From assembly GCA_963786155.1 (NCBI GenBank), contig CAWAXW010000006.1, positions 806,001 through 870,000 of the forward strand: 64,000 nt of DNA, in the 5' to 3' direction. Numbering within the stretch: the stretch's first letter is position 1; each line of letters begins with the position of its first letter. The translations under genes were made by a program, and so were the position numbers. Origin of the DNA: CAWAXW01 sp963786155 (lineage in GTDB: Bacteria > Actinomycetota > CADDZG01 > WHSQ01). The notes beneath the pieces are model-generated. The model was given only the letters and a program-made list of their open reading frames with translations, had not been told where the DNA came from and did not search any database. Shown here piece by piece: positions 7,876 through 16,761 of the stretch.

Positions 7876-10068
7876 GTGGGGTCGGATCGGCGCGTAGGGC
7901 AGCGACTCGGCGACTACGTCCTGGAAGCCCAGATCGGACGCGGCGGGATGGGGGTCGTTTTCCGAGCCCGGCACGTCGTCGGCGGCGAGGTCGTGGCCTT
8001 GAAGCTGATGGCGCCCGACCTCGCCGATAATCCGACGTTCCGCGATCGCTTCATCCGCGAGGCCGAGGCGGCTCCCAACCTCATACACCCCAACATCGTC
8101 CCGGTGTTCGAATCGGGCGTGGCAGACGGCGAGCTGTTCATCGCGATGGAACTCATCGAGGGCGCCGACCTCAAGGACCTTATCCAGCAGGAAGGCCGAC
8201 TTGATCCAAAGAGGGTGCTGTCCATCTTCCGGCAAGCAGCCGGTGCTCTCGATGCCGCGCACGAATCGGGGATGGTGCACCGCGACGTCAAGCCGCAGAA
8301 CATCCTCGTCATCCCACGGGAGACTCCCGCGGGCACGGATCGCGTCTATCTAACCGACTTCGGGTTGGTTCGCCCCGTCGCGTCGGAGACGTCCGCTAGT
8401 CGTACCGGTCAGGTGTTCGGCAGCGTCGCTTATATGGCTCCGGAACTCATCGAAGGCGTCCCGGCCGACGGCCGCGCCGACGTCTACGCGCTTGGGTGTG
8501 TGGTCTATGAATGCCTTACGGGGTCGGTCCCGTTCGAGCGAGAGAACGAAGTTGCGGCTGTCTGGGCGCACATCCACGAAGACCCGCCGTTGTTGACCGA
8601 TACGCGACGCGACCTTCCGGGGGGAATGAACGATGTCGTGTTCAAGGCTATGTCCAAGCATCCCGACGACCGATACCTGACATGTGGCGAGTTCGTCGCG
8701 GAGCTCGAGCTCGGCTTGGGCCGCAAGCTAAGCGCGATCAAGTACTCCCACGTACGTCCGCTAGTCGCTCGCATCCCGCGTCGCAAGGCAGAGCGTGAGG
8801 TATGGGCACCCAACTTCTTCCCGGAGTTATCGCGCGTGAGGGCCGCGTCGCGCGAGCGATTCGACTGGCGCAAGGGCGTGGCGTTGGTGGCCGCGGTGGC
8901 TCTCCTTGCCTCGATCCAGATCGGTCGCGACGGAGGGATCCCTCAGGCGGTGGCAGATGCCGCCGACGCAGCCGATTCGGTAGCAGACTCGGTTGTCGAT
9001 GCGGTAACCGACTCCGAACCGGAGCCCGATGCGATCACCGACGCCGAATTGCAGTCCGATGAGGTCGGTACTGAGATCGGAGAGAAAGGCCAGGGCCCAA
9101 CGCACACAGCAGGCGTGGCGATCAGTGCGCGCGATCGAAGGAAACTCAAGGCCCTCCTTCCCGCCGACGACCCAAACGCGTCGGGCAACGAGGAAGGATC
9201 CCCCGGCGGGGTCCCTCAAATCGCTCCGGGGCCTGGAAGGATCGCTTGGGCCAAGGCCAACAGCGGACCGGTCTCTCGCGCGATCGACGAGAGTGATATC
9301 TGGGTCATGGATCCGGACGGCAACAACCAGGTCAGGCTGACCACGACGGTCGAAGCCCTCGAGTTCTGGCCAAGCTGGTCTCCCGACGGCAATCACATCG
9401 CTTATGTCGCAATGGTGAACGGCTCCGGCGCGCCGCAAGACATCTGGGTTATGGACGCGGACGGGACCAACCAAAGGGACCTGGGCCTCTGTCCGGGCGT
9501 GGAAAGCTGTGGCAAGCTCGCATGGGCACCCAATGGCCGCCGAGTCGCGTACGCGCAGGGGACTGATCTCTACGTGGCGGACCTGGCGACGGGGACCCGC
9601 GAGTTACTTGTCTCCGGTGAGCTCAAGGCCGTTGCTCCTCCCTATGGGGAAGGGGGACCGGGGCCAACTTGGTCTCCAAACGGCAAGTCGTTAGCGTTCA
9701 CGTGCGGGAATGAACTATGCGTCGTGGCGGCGAGAGGAGGGGACCCTCGAGTGATAGGCCCCGAGCTCACGGACCCAGACTGGTCGCCCAATGGGAACCT
9801 ACTGGTAGGCGAATATTGGCCCGGCTCCAACCTCCCGGCAGACATAGTCATGCAACGTATCGGCGGCACCAAGCAGCGCCAGCTAATAGATGCGACTCAG
9901 GGCTTCGGTGCGTGGAATCCAAGCTGGGCACCCGACGGCGGGGCGGTCGTGTACTACTACGAGGCCCGGTTGTACCGAGCCGACGCGGACGGCTCCAATC
10001 GTGTCAGTCTGGGCTCGGGCCCAAGGGATCTGACCCCCGACTGGGGACCGAGCCCCGCGGACTCATAA
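7876..10068 (+). CDS. Transmembrane Ser/Thr protein kinase with PD40/TolB-like propeller
   Basis: Intact 730-residue paralog of the kinase at 2687. Kinase domain: GRGGMG at 21-26, Lys43, HRD at 135-137, DFG at 161-163 and APE at 188-190. A basic juxtamembrane stretch (VARIPRRKAEREVWAPNFF) leads to one membrane helix near residue 335-350 (VALVAAVALLASIQIG) and a Ser/Asp/Glu-rich linker. The outer C-terminal half holds PD40 blades (DIWVMDPDGNNQVRL, FWPSWSPDG, DIWVMDADGTNQRDL, LAWAPNGRRVAY). Probably a membrane receptor kinase with an extracellular propeller sensor, co-expressed with the ATPase just upstream. Confidence 0.9.
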   Translation: MGSDRRVGQRLGDYVLEAQIGRGGMGVVFRARHVVGGEVVALKLMAPDLADNPTFRDRFIREAEAAPNLIHPNIVPVFESGVADGELFIAMELIEGADLKDLIQQEGRLDPKRVLSIFRQAAGALDAAHESGMVHRDVKPQNILVIPRETPAGTDRVYLTDFGLVRPVASETSASRTGQVFGSVAYMAPELIEGVPADGRADVYALGCVVYECLTGSVPFERENEVAAVWAHIHEDPPLLTDTRRDLPGGMNDVVFKAMSKHPDDRYLTCGEFVAELELGLGRKLSAIKYSHVRPLVARIPRRKAEREVWAPNFFPELSRVRAASRERFDWRKGVALVAAVALLASIQIGRDGGIPQAVADAADAADSVADSVVDAVTDSEPEPDAITDAELQSDEVGTEIGEKGQGPTHTAGVAISARDRRKLKALLPADDPNASGNEEGSPGGVPQIAPGPGRIAWAKANSGPVSRAIDESDIWVMDPDGNNQVRLTTTVEALEFWPSWSPDGNHIAYVAMVNGSGAPQDIWVMDADGTNQRDLGLCPGVESCGKLAWAPNGRRVAYAQGTDLYVADLATGTRELLVSGELKAVAPPYGEGGPGPTWSPNGKSLAFTCGNELCVVAARGGDPRVIGPELTDPDWSPNGNLLVGEYWPGSNLPADIVMQRIGGTKQRQLIDATQGFGAWNPSWAPDGGAVVYYYEARLYRADADGSNRVSLGSGPRDLTPDWGPSPADS

Positions 10069-10191
10069 TTCGTCGTAGCCGACCAACGGCCCCTCCAGAT
10101 TTGTCCGCCCCACAGAGGGAGTCGTCGCCTGGGCCTAGAAGACTTCCTCTGGACGAGTGGGCCGCGGTCGAGGAGGAGGTCGGAGATTCGG

Positions 10192-11943
10192 GTGAAGCGC
10201 ATCGCTGTGGTTCTGCTCGCGGCATGCTTGATTTCTAGCGCTTACTCGATCCCCGTCGGGGCCCAGTCCCTCATCTCGTGCAGCGGCAACGCCGGGTCCT
10301 CGGAGGTCAGCCGGCCGGGCCCCTATGAGATCGGCACGGCCGAAGTCGTCGAGCTGGAGAGCGAGGTCGACGGCTCGGTCATCCAGGTCGGCGTCGTGCG
10401 CCCCGATGCACCGGCCGGCTACCGGGCACCGGTGATCCTCGTAGCAAGCCCGTACTTCCTAGCGGACCTCAGAGACGTCGACATCCTCACTTGCAATGAC
10501 TTCCTCGTGCAGAACTTCGTCCAGCACGGATACACGATCGCATTCGTTCCGACTCGGGGAGCCGGTGGGACCGACTCGTGCGCCGACCTCATGGGCCCGA
10601 AGGAGCGGTCCGATCTCGACCAGGCGGTGACGTGGCTCGGCAGCCAAGAGTGGAGCAACGGCAACGTCGGCATGACCGGCGCCTCTTACGACGGCTCGAC
10701 CCCGTGGGAGGTCGCGTCGACCGGCAATCCGCACCTGAAGACCATCGTCCCCGTCAGCGGCATCCACGACATCTACAACTTCGTCTACGACCGGGGCCAC
10801 AACGACTGGCGATGGTGGTTCTTCGTTGCCGGCTACTACCACTACTACGGGCAGGGCCAAGCGAGCCCGGCCGGGGGCCGCGATGCGGACCGTTGGGCGA
10901 ACGCTTGGATGTGTGACAGCACGGAAGAGGCCCTTGGCGCGACGTTCGAGAGCTACTTCACTGGCGAGCAAGACAGTTTCGGTTACTGGGAGGCGCGCAA
11001 CACCGACGACGAGATCCTGAAGAATTACCGAGGCTCCGTGCTGCTCGTGCAGGGCCTTCAGGACTGGAACGTGTCTCCCGATCACCAGTGGCCGTTCATC
11101 AACAAGCTTGCGAAGCGGGGCGCCTACGTCGAGCAGATGTTGGGGCAGTGGGATCACACGTTCCCCGACGGCGGCCACGACGTGGGCCCGCGCGGCGACT
11201 ACGCGGACATCCTTCTGGAGTGGTGGGACCGCTGGCTCAAGGACGATGAGTCGGCGGACCTGGGCGCGAAGGTCGAGGTGCAGGATTCCGATCTGAAGTG
11301 GCGGACCGAGACGGCCTGGCCCCCGACGGACACCACGCGCGAGAAGTTGTATCTCTCTGCAGACGACACGCTCACGTCCGCACCTAGTCAGGGCGAGGCA
11401 ACGGCGGTGATGGGTCCCGGCACTCGCAACCGGTACTTCTACGTGATCACCGACAACACATTCGTCTTCAACGACGCGCCGATCGATCACTACTGCGCCG
11501 ACTGTGCGATGTTCACGCGCACCATCGAGGGTGACGATGTCAGGCTCGTCGGGATCCCCGAGCTCAACTTGCGCGTCACGCCTACCGGCCCCGGTGGTTT
11601 CGTCGCTGCCTACGCGATGCGTGTCGATAAAGACGGCGTTTGGCATCTCCTGGGTTGGGGAGCAAGCGATCTGCGTTTCCCCGACGACAAGGGCGGAGCA
11701 CCCGAGGAGGTCACGCCCGGCGAGGAGATGAAGCTGCAGCTGCCGTTGCAACCGCTCGACGCGGTCCTGCACGATGGAGAGCAGCTGGTACTCATCCTGG
11801 ACCAAGGCCACGCCGACCATTTCCCAACGCTCCCGTTCTTCCCGGTCGAGCTTCGCTACGGAGAGTCGCTCGGGACGCTCGAGTTCGACACGACGACTCC
11901 CACCGCAAGCGATTTCTTCCAGCCCCGCGGCCTTCCTGAATAG
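10192..11943 (+). CDS. Secreted S15/CocE-NonD family hydrolase (X-Pro dipeptidyl-peptidase-like)
   Basis: 583 residues from a GTG start, with a signal peptide (MKRIAVVLLAACLISSAYS, cleavage near VGA-QS). The alpha/beta-hydrolase core has the nucleophile motif GASYDGS (Ser165). The likely acid is in LVQGLQDWN and the His in GQWDHTFP, and the C-terminal jelly-roll of the family follows (LNLRVTPTGPGG, LGWGASDLRF, PGEEMKLQLPL). Members are proline-specific dipeptidyl peptidases or esterases such as cocaine esterase; the substrate cannot be told. A second secreted copy is at 40937. Confidence 0.85.
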   Translation: MKRIAVVLLAACLISSAYSIPVGAQSLISCSGNAGSSEVSRPGPYEIGTAEVVELESEVDGSVIQVGVVRPDAPAGYRAPVILVASPYFLADLRDVDILTCNDFLVQNFVQHGYTIAFVPTRGAGGTDSCADLMGPKERSDLDQAVTWLGSQEWSNGNVGMTGASYDGSTPWEVASTGNPHLKTIVPVSGIHDIYNFVYDRGHNDWRWWFFVAGYYHYYGQGQASPAGGRDADRWANAWMCDSTEEALGATFESYFTGEQDSFGYWEARNTDDEILKNYRGSVLLVQGLQDWNVSPDHQWPFINKLAKRGAYVEQMLGQWDHTFPDGGHDVGPRGDYADILLEWWDRWLKDDESADLGAKVEVQDSDLKWRTETAWPPTDTTREKLYLSADDTLTSAPSQGEATAVMGPGTRNRYFYVITDNTFVFNDAPIDHYCADCAMFTRTIEGDDVRLVGIPELNLRVTPTGPGGFVAAYAMRVDKDGVWHLLGWGASDLRFPDDKGGAPEEVTPGEEMKLQLPLQPLDAVLHDGEQLVLILDQGHADHFPTLPFFPVELRYGESLGTLEFDTTTPTASDFFQPRGLPE

Positions 11944-11994
11944 CGAGGGGGCCCAGCACGGCCGGAGGACATCACCGATCTCCTCGGCCAACGG

Positions 11995-12291
11995 TTACCA
12001 GCTCTGGGCTACAAGCTCAAAGGATTCGACTGAGGTGATCTTGCCGCCCATGGCATCGGCCACCGACGTGCGAATCGGGTTCAGCACGTCTGCGCTGGCT
12101 TCCATCGCCTGCTGACTGTCCCAGAACACGATCCCCACCAGCTTGCCGGTAGCCCGGTCGGCCATGAAGTTCGCCGCACTGAACCCATCGATTCCCTTCA
12201 GCGTGGGGAGCACCCTCTCATTGATGATGGCGATCCCGTCATCGATCCTGCTCGGCTCGGCCTCGATGGTGCTGATCCTTACGAACATCAC
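11995..12291 (-). CDS. Dimeric alpha/beta barrel (ABM-like) protein
   Basis: 98 residues with the ferredoxin-like ABM/DABB pattern: strand MFVRISTIEA, helix RIDDGIAIINERVLPTLKGI, strand FSAANFMADRATGKLVGIVFWDS, helix QQAMEASADVLNPIRTSVADA. Families with this fold include small monooxygenases and stress proteins. The usual catalytic residues are not clear, so the activity is undefined. Confidence 0.6.
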   Translation of the reverse strand: MMFVRISTIEAEPSRIDDGIAIINERVLPTLKGIDGFSAANFMADRATGKLVGIVFWDSQQAMEASADVLNPIRTSVADAMGGKITSVESFELVAQSW

Positions 12292-12376
12292 AACCCCTTT
12301 CCTTCGCTGATGCAGCCCGCATCCTCGCAGATTCGCGCGAGGGTTCCACTTGCCCCTTGCTGTTGAGAATCAGTCG

Positions 12377-13315
12377 CTAGGCGAGCGCGCCGTCCCACCA
12401 ATTGAGCACCCGGAGTGCGCGCAGCGTGTTCCAGCGGCTGGGAGAACCCGTGTCCTCGATGTCGAAGTGAACACGACCGGGGTGGATGCGGTCGAGCAGC
12501 CAGCGACCGTCGGGCTGCCGCTTCGAACGCACGACCTCCACGGCCTCTGCCATCCGGGGATCATGATCGGCGTCCGACCGGCGGAAGTAGTCGAGCGCGC
12601 GTAGGACGTCGTAGCGCCAGTAGTAGGGGAACGCGAAGTCGAGATATTCGGTGTCAACGACCTCGCCGGTGCTCTTGCGGCGGAAGAGTTTGCGCTCGAG
12701 CAAGTACTCCTCACCGTTCCGCCGGGCCGCTCTCACGTCTTCGGACCCGCCGGTCGCTCGCTCGAACTCGAGCAACCCGTCGAGCACGTTGATCGTCGTG
12801 TGGATGGAGGAACGCACGGAACCGTTCTCTGCCTCGCAGTTCCATCCGCCGTCATCTAGCCGTTCGCCGAGTATCCGTTCGACGATCGGCGCGACATCCA
12901 CTCCGAAGTATGCCCCGCTCTCGATAGTCCGTCCGTTGATGCACGGCTCGACCTCACCGTCGAAATACCGTTGCCCCGCGTGTTCCCAACGCCCGTTCTT
13001 CTCGACGAGCGCGACCGCGCGGCGGGCGGACTCCGATGCCGGGTCCAAGCCGAGAATCTTGAGGGTTTGCAGTGTGTGCATCGTGGCCGTCCACGGCTGC
13101 CCGGGCTCGTCGCCGGTGTAGGACGCGGGGTTGTATGCGCCACCCTCCCAGAGCCCATCGGGCCCCTCGAGCGCGAGGAGGCGCGCGCCCCAACCCTCAT
13201 GCTCGACCCGGGCCCGCTCGACCGTGACATCTTCGGGGGACGCGTTCCCGAGGTCGCGTAGCGTTTGCCAGCAGATAGTGGGGTCGCCGTCGAGCAGCCA
13301 GTCGATCACGCTCAC
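12377..13315 (-). CDS. Terpenoid-cyclase/prenyltransferase-like alpha-toroid protein
   Basis: 312 residues from a GTG start, with repeated helical-toroid blocks: WTATMHTLQTLKILGLDP, DGGWNCEAENGSVRSSIHTT, YWRYDVLRALDYF and QPDGRWLLDRIHPG. The QxxDGxW-like and DGGWNC motifs are those of the squalene/oxidosqualene cyclase and prenyltransferase alpha/alpha barrel. At 312 residues it is half of a triterpene cyclase and lacks the DxDD acid motif. It is probably a stand-alone toroid of unknown activity. It starts 3 nt after the stop of a receiver-domain gene, so the two form a likely operon. Confidence 0.7.
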   Translation of the reverse strand: MSVIDWLLDGDPTICWQTLRDLGNASPEDVTVERARVEHEGWGARLLALEGPDGLWEGGAYNPASYTGDEPGQPWTATMHTLQTLKILGLDPASESARRAVALVEKNGRWEHAGQRYFDGEVEPCINGRTIESGAYFGVDVAPIVERILGERLDDGGWNCEAENGSVRSSIHTTINVLDGLLEFERATGGSEDVRAARRNGEEYLLERKLFRRKSTGEVVDTEYLDFAFPYYWRYDVLRALDYFRRSDADHDPRMAEAVEVVRSKRQPDGRWLLDRIHPGRVHFDIEDTGSPSRWNTLRALRVLNWWDGALA

Positions 13316-13318
13316 TGC

Positions 13319-13675
13319 CTAGTCGATGATGTCGAGGAGCTCGCTCACCATCGCGAGCCCGGTCTTATTCAGGAACGCATCCGACCACTCCGGCTTGGAT
13401 GTCACCGAGCCGGACACCGCGACGATCCGTGCGGAAGGGACGACGTCTCTGATCCGTCCGGCTGCAGCTTCGCCGGTCATGATGGGCATGTCGTAGTCCA
13501 ACAAGACGAAGTCGGGTTGGAGCTCAGATGCCTTCACGATCGCTTCTTCACCGTTGATCGCCTCGCCCACGACTTCGTAGCCTGCGGGTTCGAGGAACCG
13601 CTTCAGCAACTCCCGGATCTCCGAATCGTTATCCACGATCAGAACGCTCCTGCCGGACGAGCCCTGCTCAGGCAT
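13319..13675 (-). CDS. Single-domain response regulator (receiver only)
   Basis: 118 residues from the ATG at 13675, 4-5 nt after an AGGAGG site (a GTG one codon earlier is too close to it). It shows VLIVDNDSE, the phospho-acceptor Asp60 in FVLLDYDMP, the switch residue region AVSGS and a late lysine (FLNKTG) in place of the usual KP. No output domain. CheY-like proteins of this kind pass phosphate to partners or bind targets; no cognate histidine kinase is adjacent. Confidence 0.8.
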   Translation of the reverse strand: MPEQGSSGRSVLIVDNDSEIRELLKRFLEPAGYEVVGEAINGEEAIVKASELQPDFVLLDYDMPIMTGEAAAGRIRDVVPSARIVAVSGSVTSKPEWSDAFLNKTGLAMVSELLDIID

Positions 13676-13745
13676 CACACCTCCTGAACCATTCTTACTT
13701 GATTCTGCCCTCTGTGGTCGGTCACATTCTCCTTCCGCTTGGCGC

Positions 13746-13774
13746 GATGAGTTCTTGATAGAAACGCGGTCTTA
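13746..13774 (+). promoter_or_regulatory. Candidate ECF-type promoter, copy 1
   Basis: GATGAGTT (13746-13753) and GTCTTA (13769-13774), 23 nt start to start, 44 nt upstream of the hydrolase ATG. The same pair at the same spacing occurs at 16696 and 33021. GTC-containing -10 elements are typical of ECF sigma promoters. Confidence 0.55.
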
Positions 13775-13817
13775 ATCCCCGTAAAGGCAGACTCGAGTGA
13801 CTCCATGAGGAGGCATC

Positions 13818-14684
13818 ATGACCGAGGCGAAGACCCACAAGCTGGATGTGCCGGGTGCTGTGTTGCACTACGACGTCCGGAGCAGCTCCAGTACCGAACC
13901 GGTCCTGCTGCTGGCGGGCAATCCGATGGCCGCCGCTGGATTCGCCACGCTGGCCGGGCATTTCACCGATCGCACGATCCTTACTTACGATCCTCGAGGC
14001 TCGGAGCGCAGCGAGCGCACCGATGGCGCTACCGAATCCACGCCCGACCTCCACGCGGACGACCTGCATCGGCTGATCACGGCCCTAGATGCCGGGCCCG
14101 TCGACATCTTCGCCAGCAGCGGCGGTGCCGTGAACTGCCTCGCGTTGGTTGCGCAGCACCCCGAGCAGGTACGGATCCTCGTCGCGCACGAGCCGCCCGC
14201 CATCCAGGTGCTGCCCGATCGCGAGGAGGCGCTTGCCGCGTGTCGGGACATCCACGAGACGTACCAGCGCAGCGGGTTCGGTCCGGCGATGGCTAAGTTC
14301 ATCGCGATCGTGACGGTGAAGGGCCCGATCCCCGCCGACTACACCGACCAGCCCGCTCCGGACCCGGCGATGTTCGGGCTGCCGACAGAGGACGACGGCA
14401 CCCGCAACGATGTGCTGCTAGGACAGAACATGATCGGGGGAACCCACTATCAGTTCGACTTCGATGCGTTACGTGCTGCCTCGACGCACATAGTCATCGG
14501 CGCTGGGGCCGAGTCCGAAGGCGAGATGACCCAGCGCGCCGCCGTGGCCGTCGCCGAGAGGTTGGGGCTCACTCCGGTCACTTTCCCCAGCCACCACGGC
14601 GGGTTCCTCGGCGGCGAGTACGGCCAAACCGGGGATCCCGAGGCGTTCGCAGCCAAGCTCCGGGAGGTTCTCTCCGCGGCCTGA
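13818..14684 (+). CDS. Alpha/beta hydrolase
   Basis: 288 residues; the ATG follows GAGGAGGCATC. The fold is seen in VLLLAGNPMAAAGF (oxyanion region), LTYDPRGSERS and the nucleophile elbow FASSGGAVN (Ser-Ser-Gly-Gly variant of GxSxG). The likely catalytic His lies in PSHHGGFLGGEYG. Close in type to bacterial lipase/haloperoxidase-like hydrolases that begin with a KLDVPGAVLHYDVRG-like strand. Substrate unknown. A candidate ECF promoter lies upstream. Confidence 0.75.
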   Translation: MTEAKTHKLDVPGAVLHYDVRSSSSTEPVLLLAGNPMAAAGFATLAGHFTDRTILTYDPRGSERSERTDGATESTPDLHADDLHRLITALDAGPVDIFASSGGAVNCLALVAQHPEQVRILVAHEPPAIQVLPDREEALAACRDIHETYQRSGFGPAMAKFIAIVTVKGPIPADYTDQPAPDPAMFGLPTEDDGTRNDVLLGQNMIGGTHYQFDFDALRAASTHIVIGAGAESEGEMTQRAAVAVAERLGLTPVTFPSHHGGFLGGEYGQTGDPEAFAAKLREVLSAA

Positions 14685-14761
14685 GTTCGTCCTCGCATGC
14701 GCCCATTCCCCCCGGGCCGTGACGGCGCGAGTATTCAGCTGACCGTCGCGAAGGAGGATGG

Positions 14762-15592
14762 ATGACCATGGAGGGATCGGCAAGCCAGGGCGAAGTCGAC
14801 ATCAAGGTCAAGCACCGTGCGATGTGGGCGATGGGGGACTACACAACGGTTGCGGCAGAGGTGATCCCGTCATTTGGACCCGAGTTGGTCGAAGCGGCCG
14901 GCGTGAAGCAGGGAGATCGGGTCCTGGATGTTGCAGCAGGCTCCGGCAACGCCGCGATCCCGGCGGCGAAAACGGGAGCCCACGTTGTCGCCTCCGACCT
15001 GACCCCCGAGCTTTTTGACGTCGGACGCAAGGACGCGGCGAACGAGGGTGTGGAGATCGAATGGCGAGAGGCCGACGCCGAAGCGCTTCCGTTCGCCGAT
15101 GCAGAGTTCGACACCGTGCTCTCGTGCGTGGGTGTGATGTTCGCCCCGCATCACCAGGAGAGCGCCGACGAGCTCGTGCGTGTCTGCAAGCCCGGAGGCA
15201 CGATCGGCCTGATCAACTGGACGCCGGAGGGCTTCATCGGCCGGATGTTCGCAACGATGAAGCCGTACGCACCACCGCCTCCGCCTGGAGCGCAGCCGCC
15301 TCCGCTGTGGGGCAACGAAGAGCACGTCGCAAAGCTATTCGGCGACGGCGTCACCGATCTCGAGATGCGGAGGCAGCAGTTGAAAGTGGATCGCTTCGCA
15401 AGTCCCGAGGAGTTCCTCGAGTTCTTCAAGGCCTACTACGGCCCCACGATCGCCGTGTACAAGTCGATAGCAAGCGAGCCCGAGCGCGTCGCCGCATTGG
15501 ACCGCGCGCTGCTGGACCTGGCCGAAGAGCACGAGCAAGGTGGCGGCTCGATGGACTGGGAGTACCTATTGGTCACCGCCCGCAAGCAGTAG
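14762..15592 (+). CDS. SAM-dependent class I methyltransferase
   Basis: 276 residues; AAGGAGG precedes the ATG. Motif I is VLDVAAGSGNAAIPAA, followed by VVASDLTPEL and EWREADAEALPFADAEFDTVLSC (motifs II-IV), as in the Methyltransf_11 group of UbiE-like enzymes. A proline-rich loop (PPPPPGAQPPP) sits in the C-terminal half. The acceptor is unknown. It is 78 nt after the hydrolase gene and could be cotranscribed with it. Confidence 0.8.
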   Translation: MTMEGSASQGEVDIKVKHRAMWAMGDYTTVAAEVIPSFGPELVEAAGVKQGDRVLDVAAGSGNAAIPAAKTGAHVVASDLTPELFDVGRKDAANEGVEIEWREADAEALPFADAEFDTVLSCVGVMFAPHHQESADELVRVCKPGGTIGLINWTPEGFIGRMFATMKPYAPPPPPGAQPPPLWGNEEHVAKLFGDGVTDLEMRRQQLKVDRFASPEEFLEFFKAYYGPTIAVYKSIASEPERVAALDRALLDLAEEHEQGGGSMDWEYLLVTARKQ

Positions 15593-15606
15593 GTACCGCC
15601 CTCGTG

Positions 15607-16176
15607 TTAGTCGCCCTTGCTCCGCCTAAACTCCAGAGTGAAAGTCCTCGCGATCCAGCCGGGCCGAGTTACGTCGTCGGGGTCGGCCACCTTGCCTTTC
15701 CTGATCTTCTTCCGGAGCTCGGCCATCTCCTCGGATGTGTCATTCGACTTCGTCACGTGGCCTTGGTCGAGATCGAACTCCCACGACTCCTCGAACTTCC
15801 ATGCCGGGTGGAAGCCCATGTGGCGATAGAGCGATTGGATGAATCCACGCGCGATAAGCAAGCGACCGGTGAAGGCGATCGAGAGGTTCAATTCCGGATA
15901 CGTGAACTTGTAACCGTCACGCTCGGGCCTCACGCCCTCGATCATCGGAGGGTCGTCGTGTTGCACGGCCGCCAAACCCACGTCGTGCAACTCCAACAAC
16001 ATCAGTAGGTCGCCACGGATCGCATAACGCGCGGCCCATCCTCGCCAGTTCGCCGTGGTAGTGGGTTGACATACAAGCCCGTACTCAGTGGGGTCGAAGA
16101 GCGGCTCGCCACTCACGCCGACGAGCAGATAGTCCTCGCCTTGCCACTGGATCCGATCGTGGATCTGGGCGGTCAT
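15607..16176 (-). CDS. Hypothetical protein, 189 aa
   Basis: From the ATG at 16176 (MTAQIHDRIQWQGEDYLLVG) to 15607; the open frame further upstream overlaps the VOC gene and has low-complexity Thr/Pro content, so it is not used. The sequence is soluble, with FDPTEYGLVCQPTTTANWRGW, LELHDVGLAAVQ, WEFDLDQGHV and a basic tail. No domain is recognised. It follows the VOC gene at 16223-16639 on the same strand. Confidence 0.6.
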   Translation of the reverse strand: MTAQIHDRIQWQGEDYLLVGVSGEPLFDPTEYGLVCQPTTTANWRGWAARYAIRGDLLMLLELHDVGLAAVQHDDPPMIEGVRPERDGYKFTYPELNLSIAFTGRLLIARGFIQSLYRHMGFHPAWKFEESWEFDLDQGHVTKSNDTSEEMAELRKKIRKGKVADPDDVTRPGWIARTFTLEFRRSKGD

Positions 16177-16222
16177 GGAAGCCCAGCATCGCGCCTGGGT
16201 GAAAGAGGTGATGGGGTTCGGT

Positions 16223-16639
16223 CTACGAGCCGTGGCCCACTTCTTGGAGGACCCACGTGTTGCCGTCGGGGTCGGCGAAGTCGGCGTAGGAGCCGAAGTC
16301 GGCGCGCTCGGGGTGGGGACCGGGCACTCGCCCGCTCGCCTCGAAGTGAGTGATCTCGCTGACCTCAACGCCTCGGCCGACGAGTTCGGCCCGGGCCTCC
16401 TCGATATCGGCCACGACCAGGTGCATGCCCTTCATAGTGCCTGGCTCGGCGAGCTCGAGTCCCGTGCCGATCGTTATCGAGCATGCCGAGCCGGGTGGCG
16501 TCATCTGCACGATGCGAAAGCCGGGAGCGGGCTGGGTGTCGACATCGAGCTTGAACCCGGCCTTGTCCGTGTAGAAGGCCTTGGCCCGGTCCACATCCGT
16601 TACCGGCACCAATAAGAGTTCCAACCTCATATCCACCAC
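16223..16639 (-). CDS. VOC/glyoxalase family protein
   Basis: About 135-138 residues; the better initiator may be the internal ATG at 16630 (MRLELLLVPV). It has the paired beta-alpha-beta-beta-beta pattern: LLLVPVTDVDRAKAFYTDKAGFKLD and MHLVVADIEEARAELVGRGVEV, ending FGSYADFADPDGNTWVLQEV. Family members are metal-dependent dioxygenases, glyoxalases or resistance proteins; the function is not set here. Confidence 0.8.
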   Translation of the reverse strand: MVDMRLELLLVPVTDVDRAKAFYTDKAGFKLDVDTQPAPGFRIVQMTPPGSACSITIGTGLELAEPGTMKGMHLVVADIEEARAELVGRGVEVSEITHFEASGRVPGPHPERADFGSYADFADPDGNTWVLQEVGHGS

Positions 16640-16695
16640 AAGCCTCCCAGTCCGCGACGTGAGAGTGAGGGTAAAGCCGGAATGGGTCGGGGACC

Positions 16696-16724
16696 GATGA
16701 GTTCCTGCTTCGGGCGTCGTCTTA
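16696..16724 (+). promoter_or_regulatory. Candidate ECF-type promoter, copy 2
   Basis: GATGAGTT (16696-16703) and GTCTTA (16719-16724), spaced exactly as at 13746 and 33021. The -10 ends 37 nt before the ATG at 16762. Confidence 0.55.
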
Positions 16725-16761
16725 TCCTTCGACGGAGCAAGATCGGATGAGGAGGAGATCG

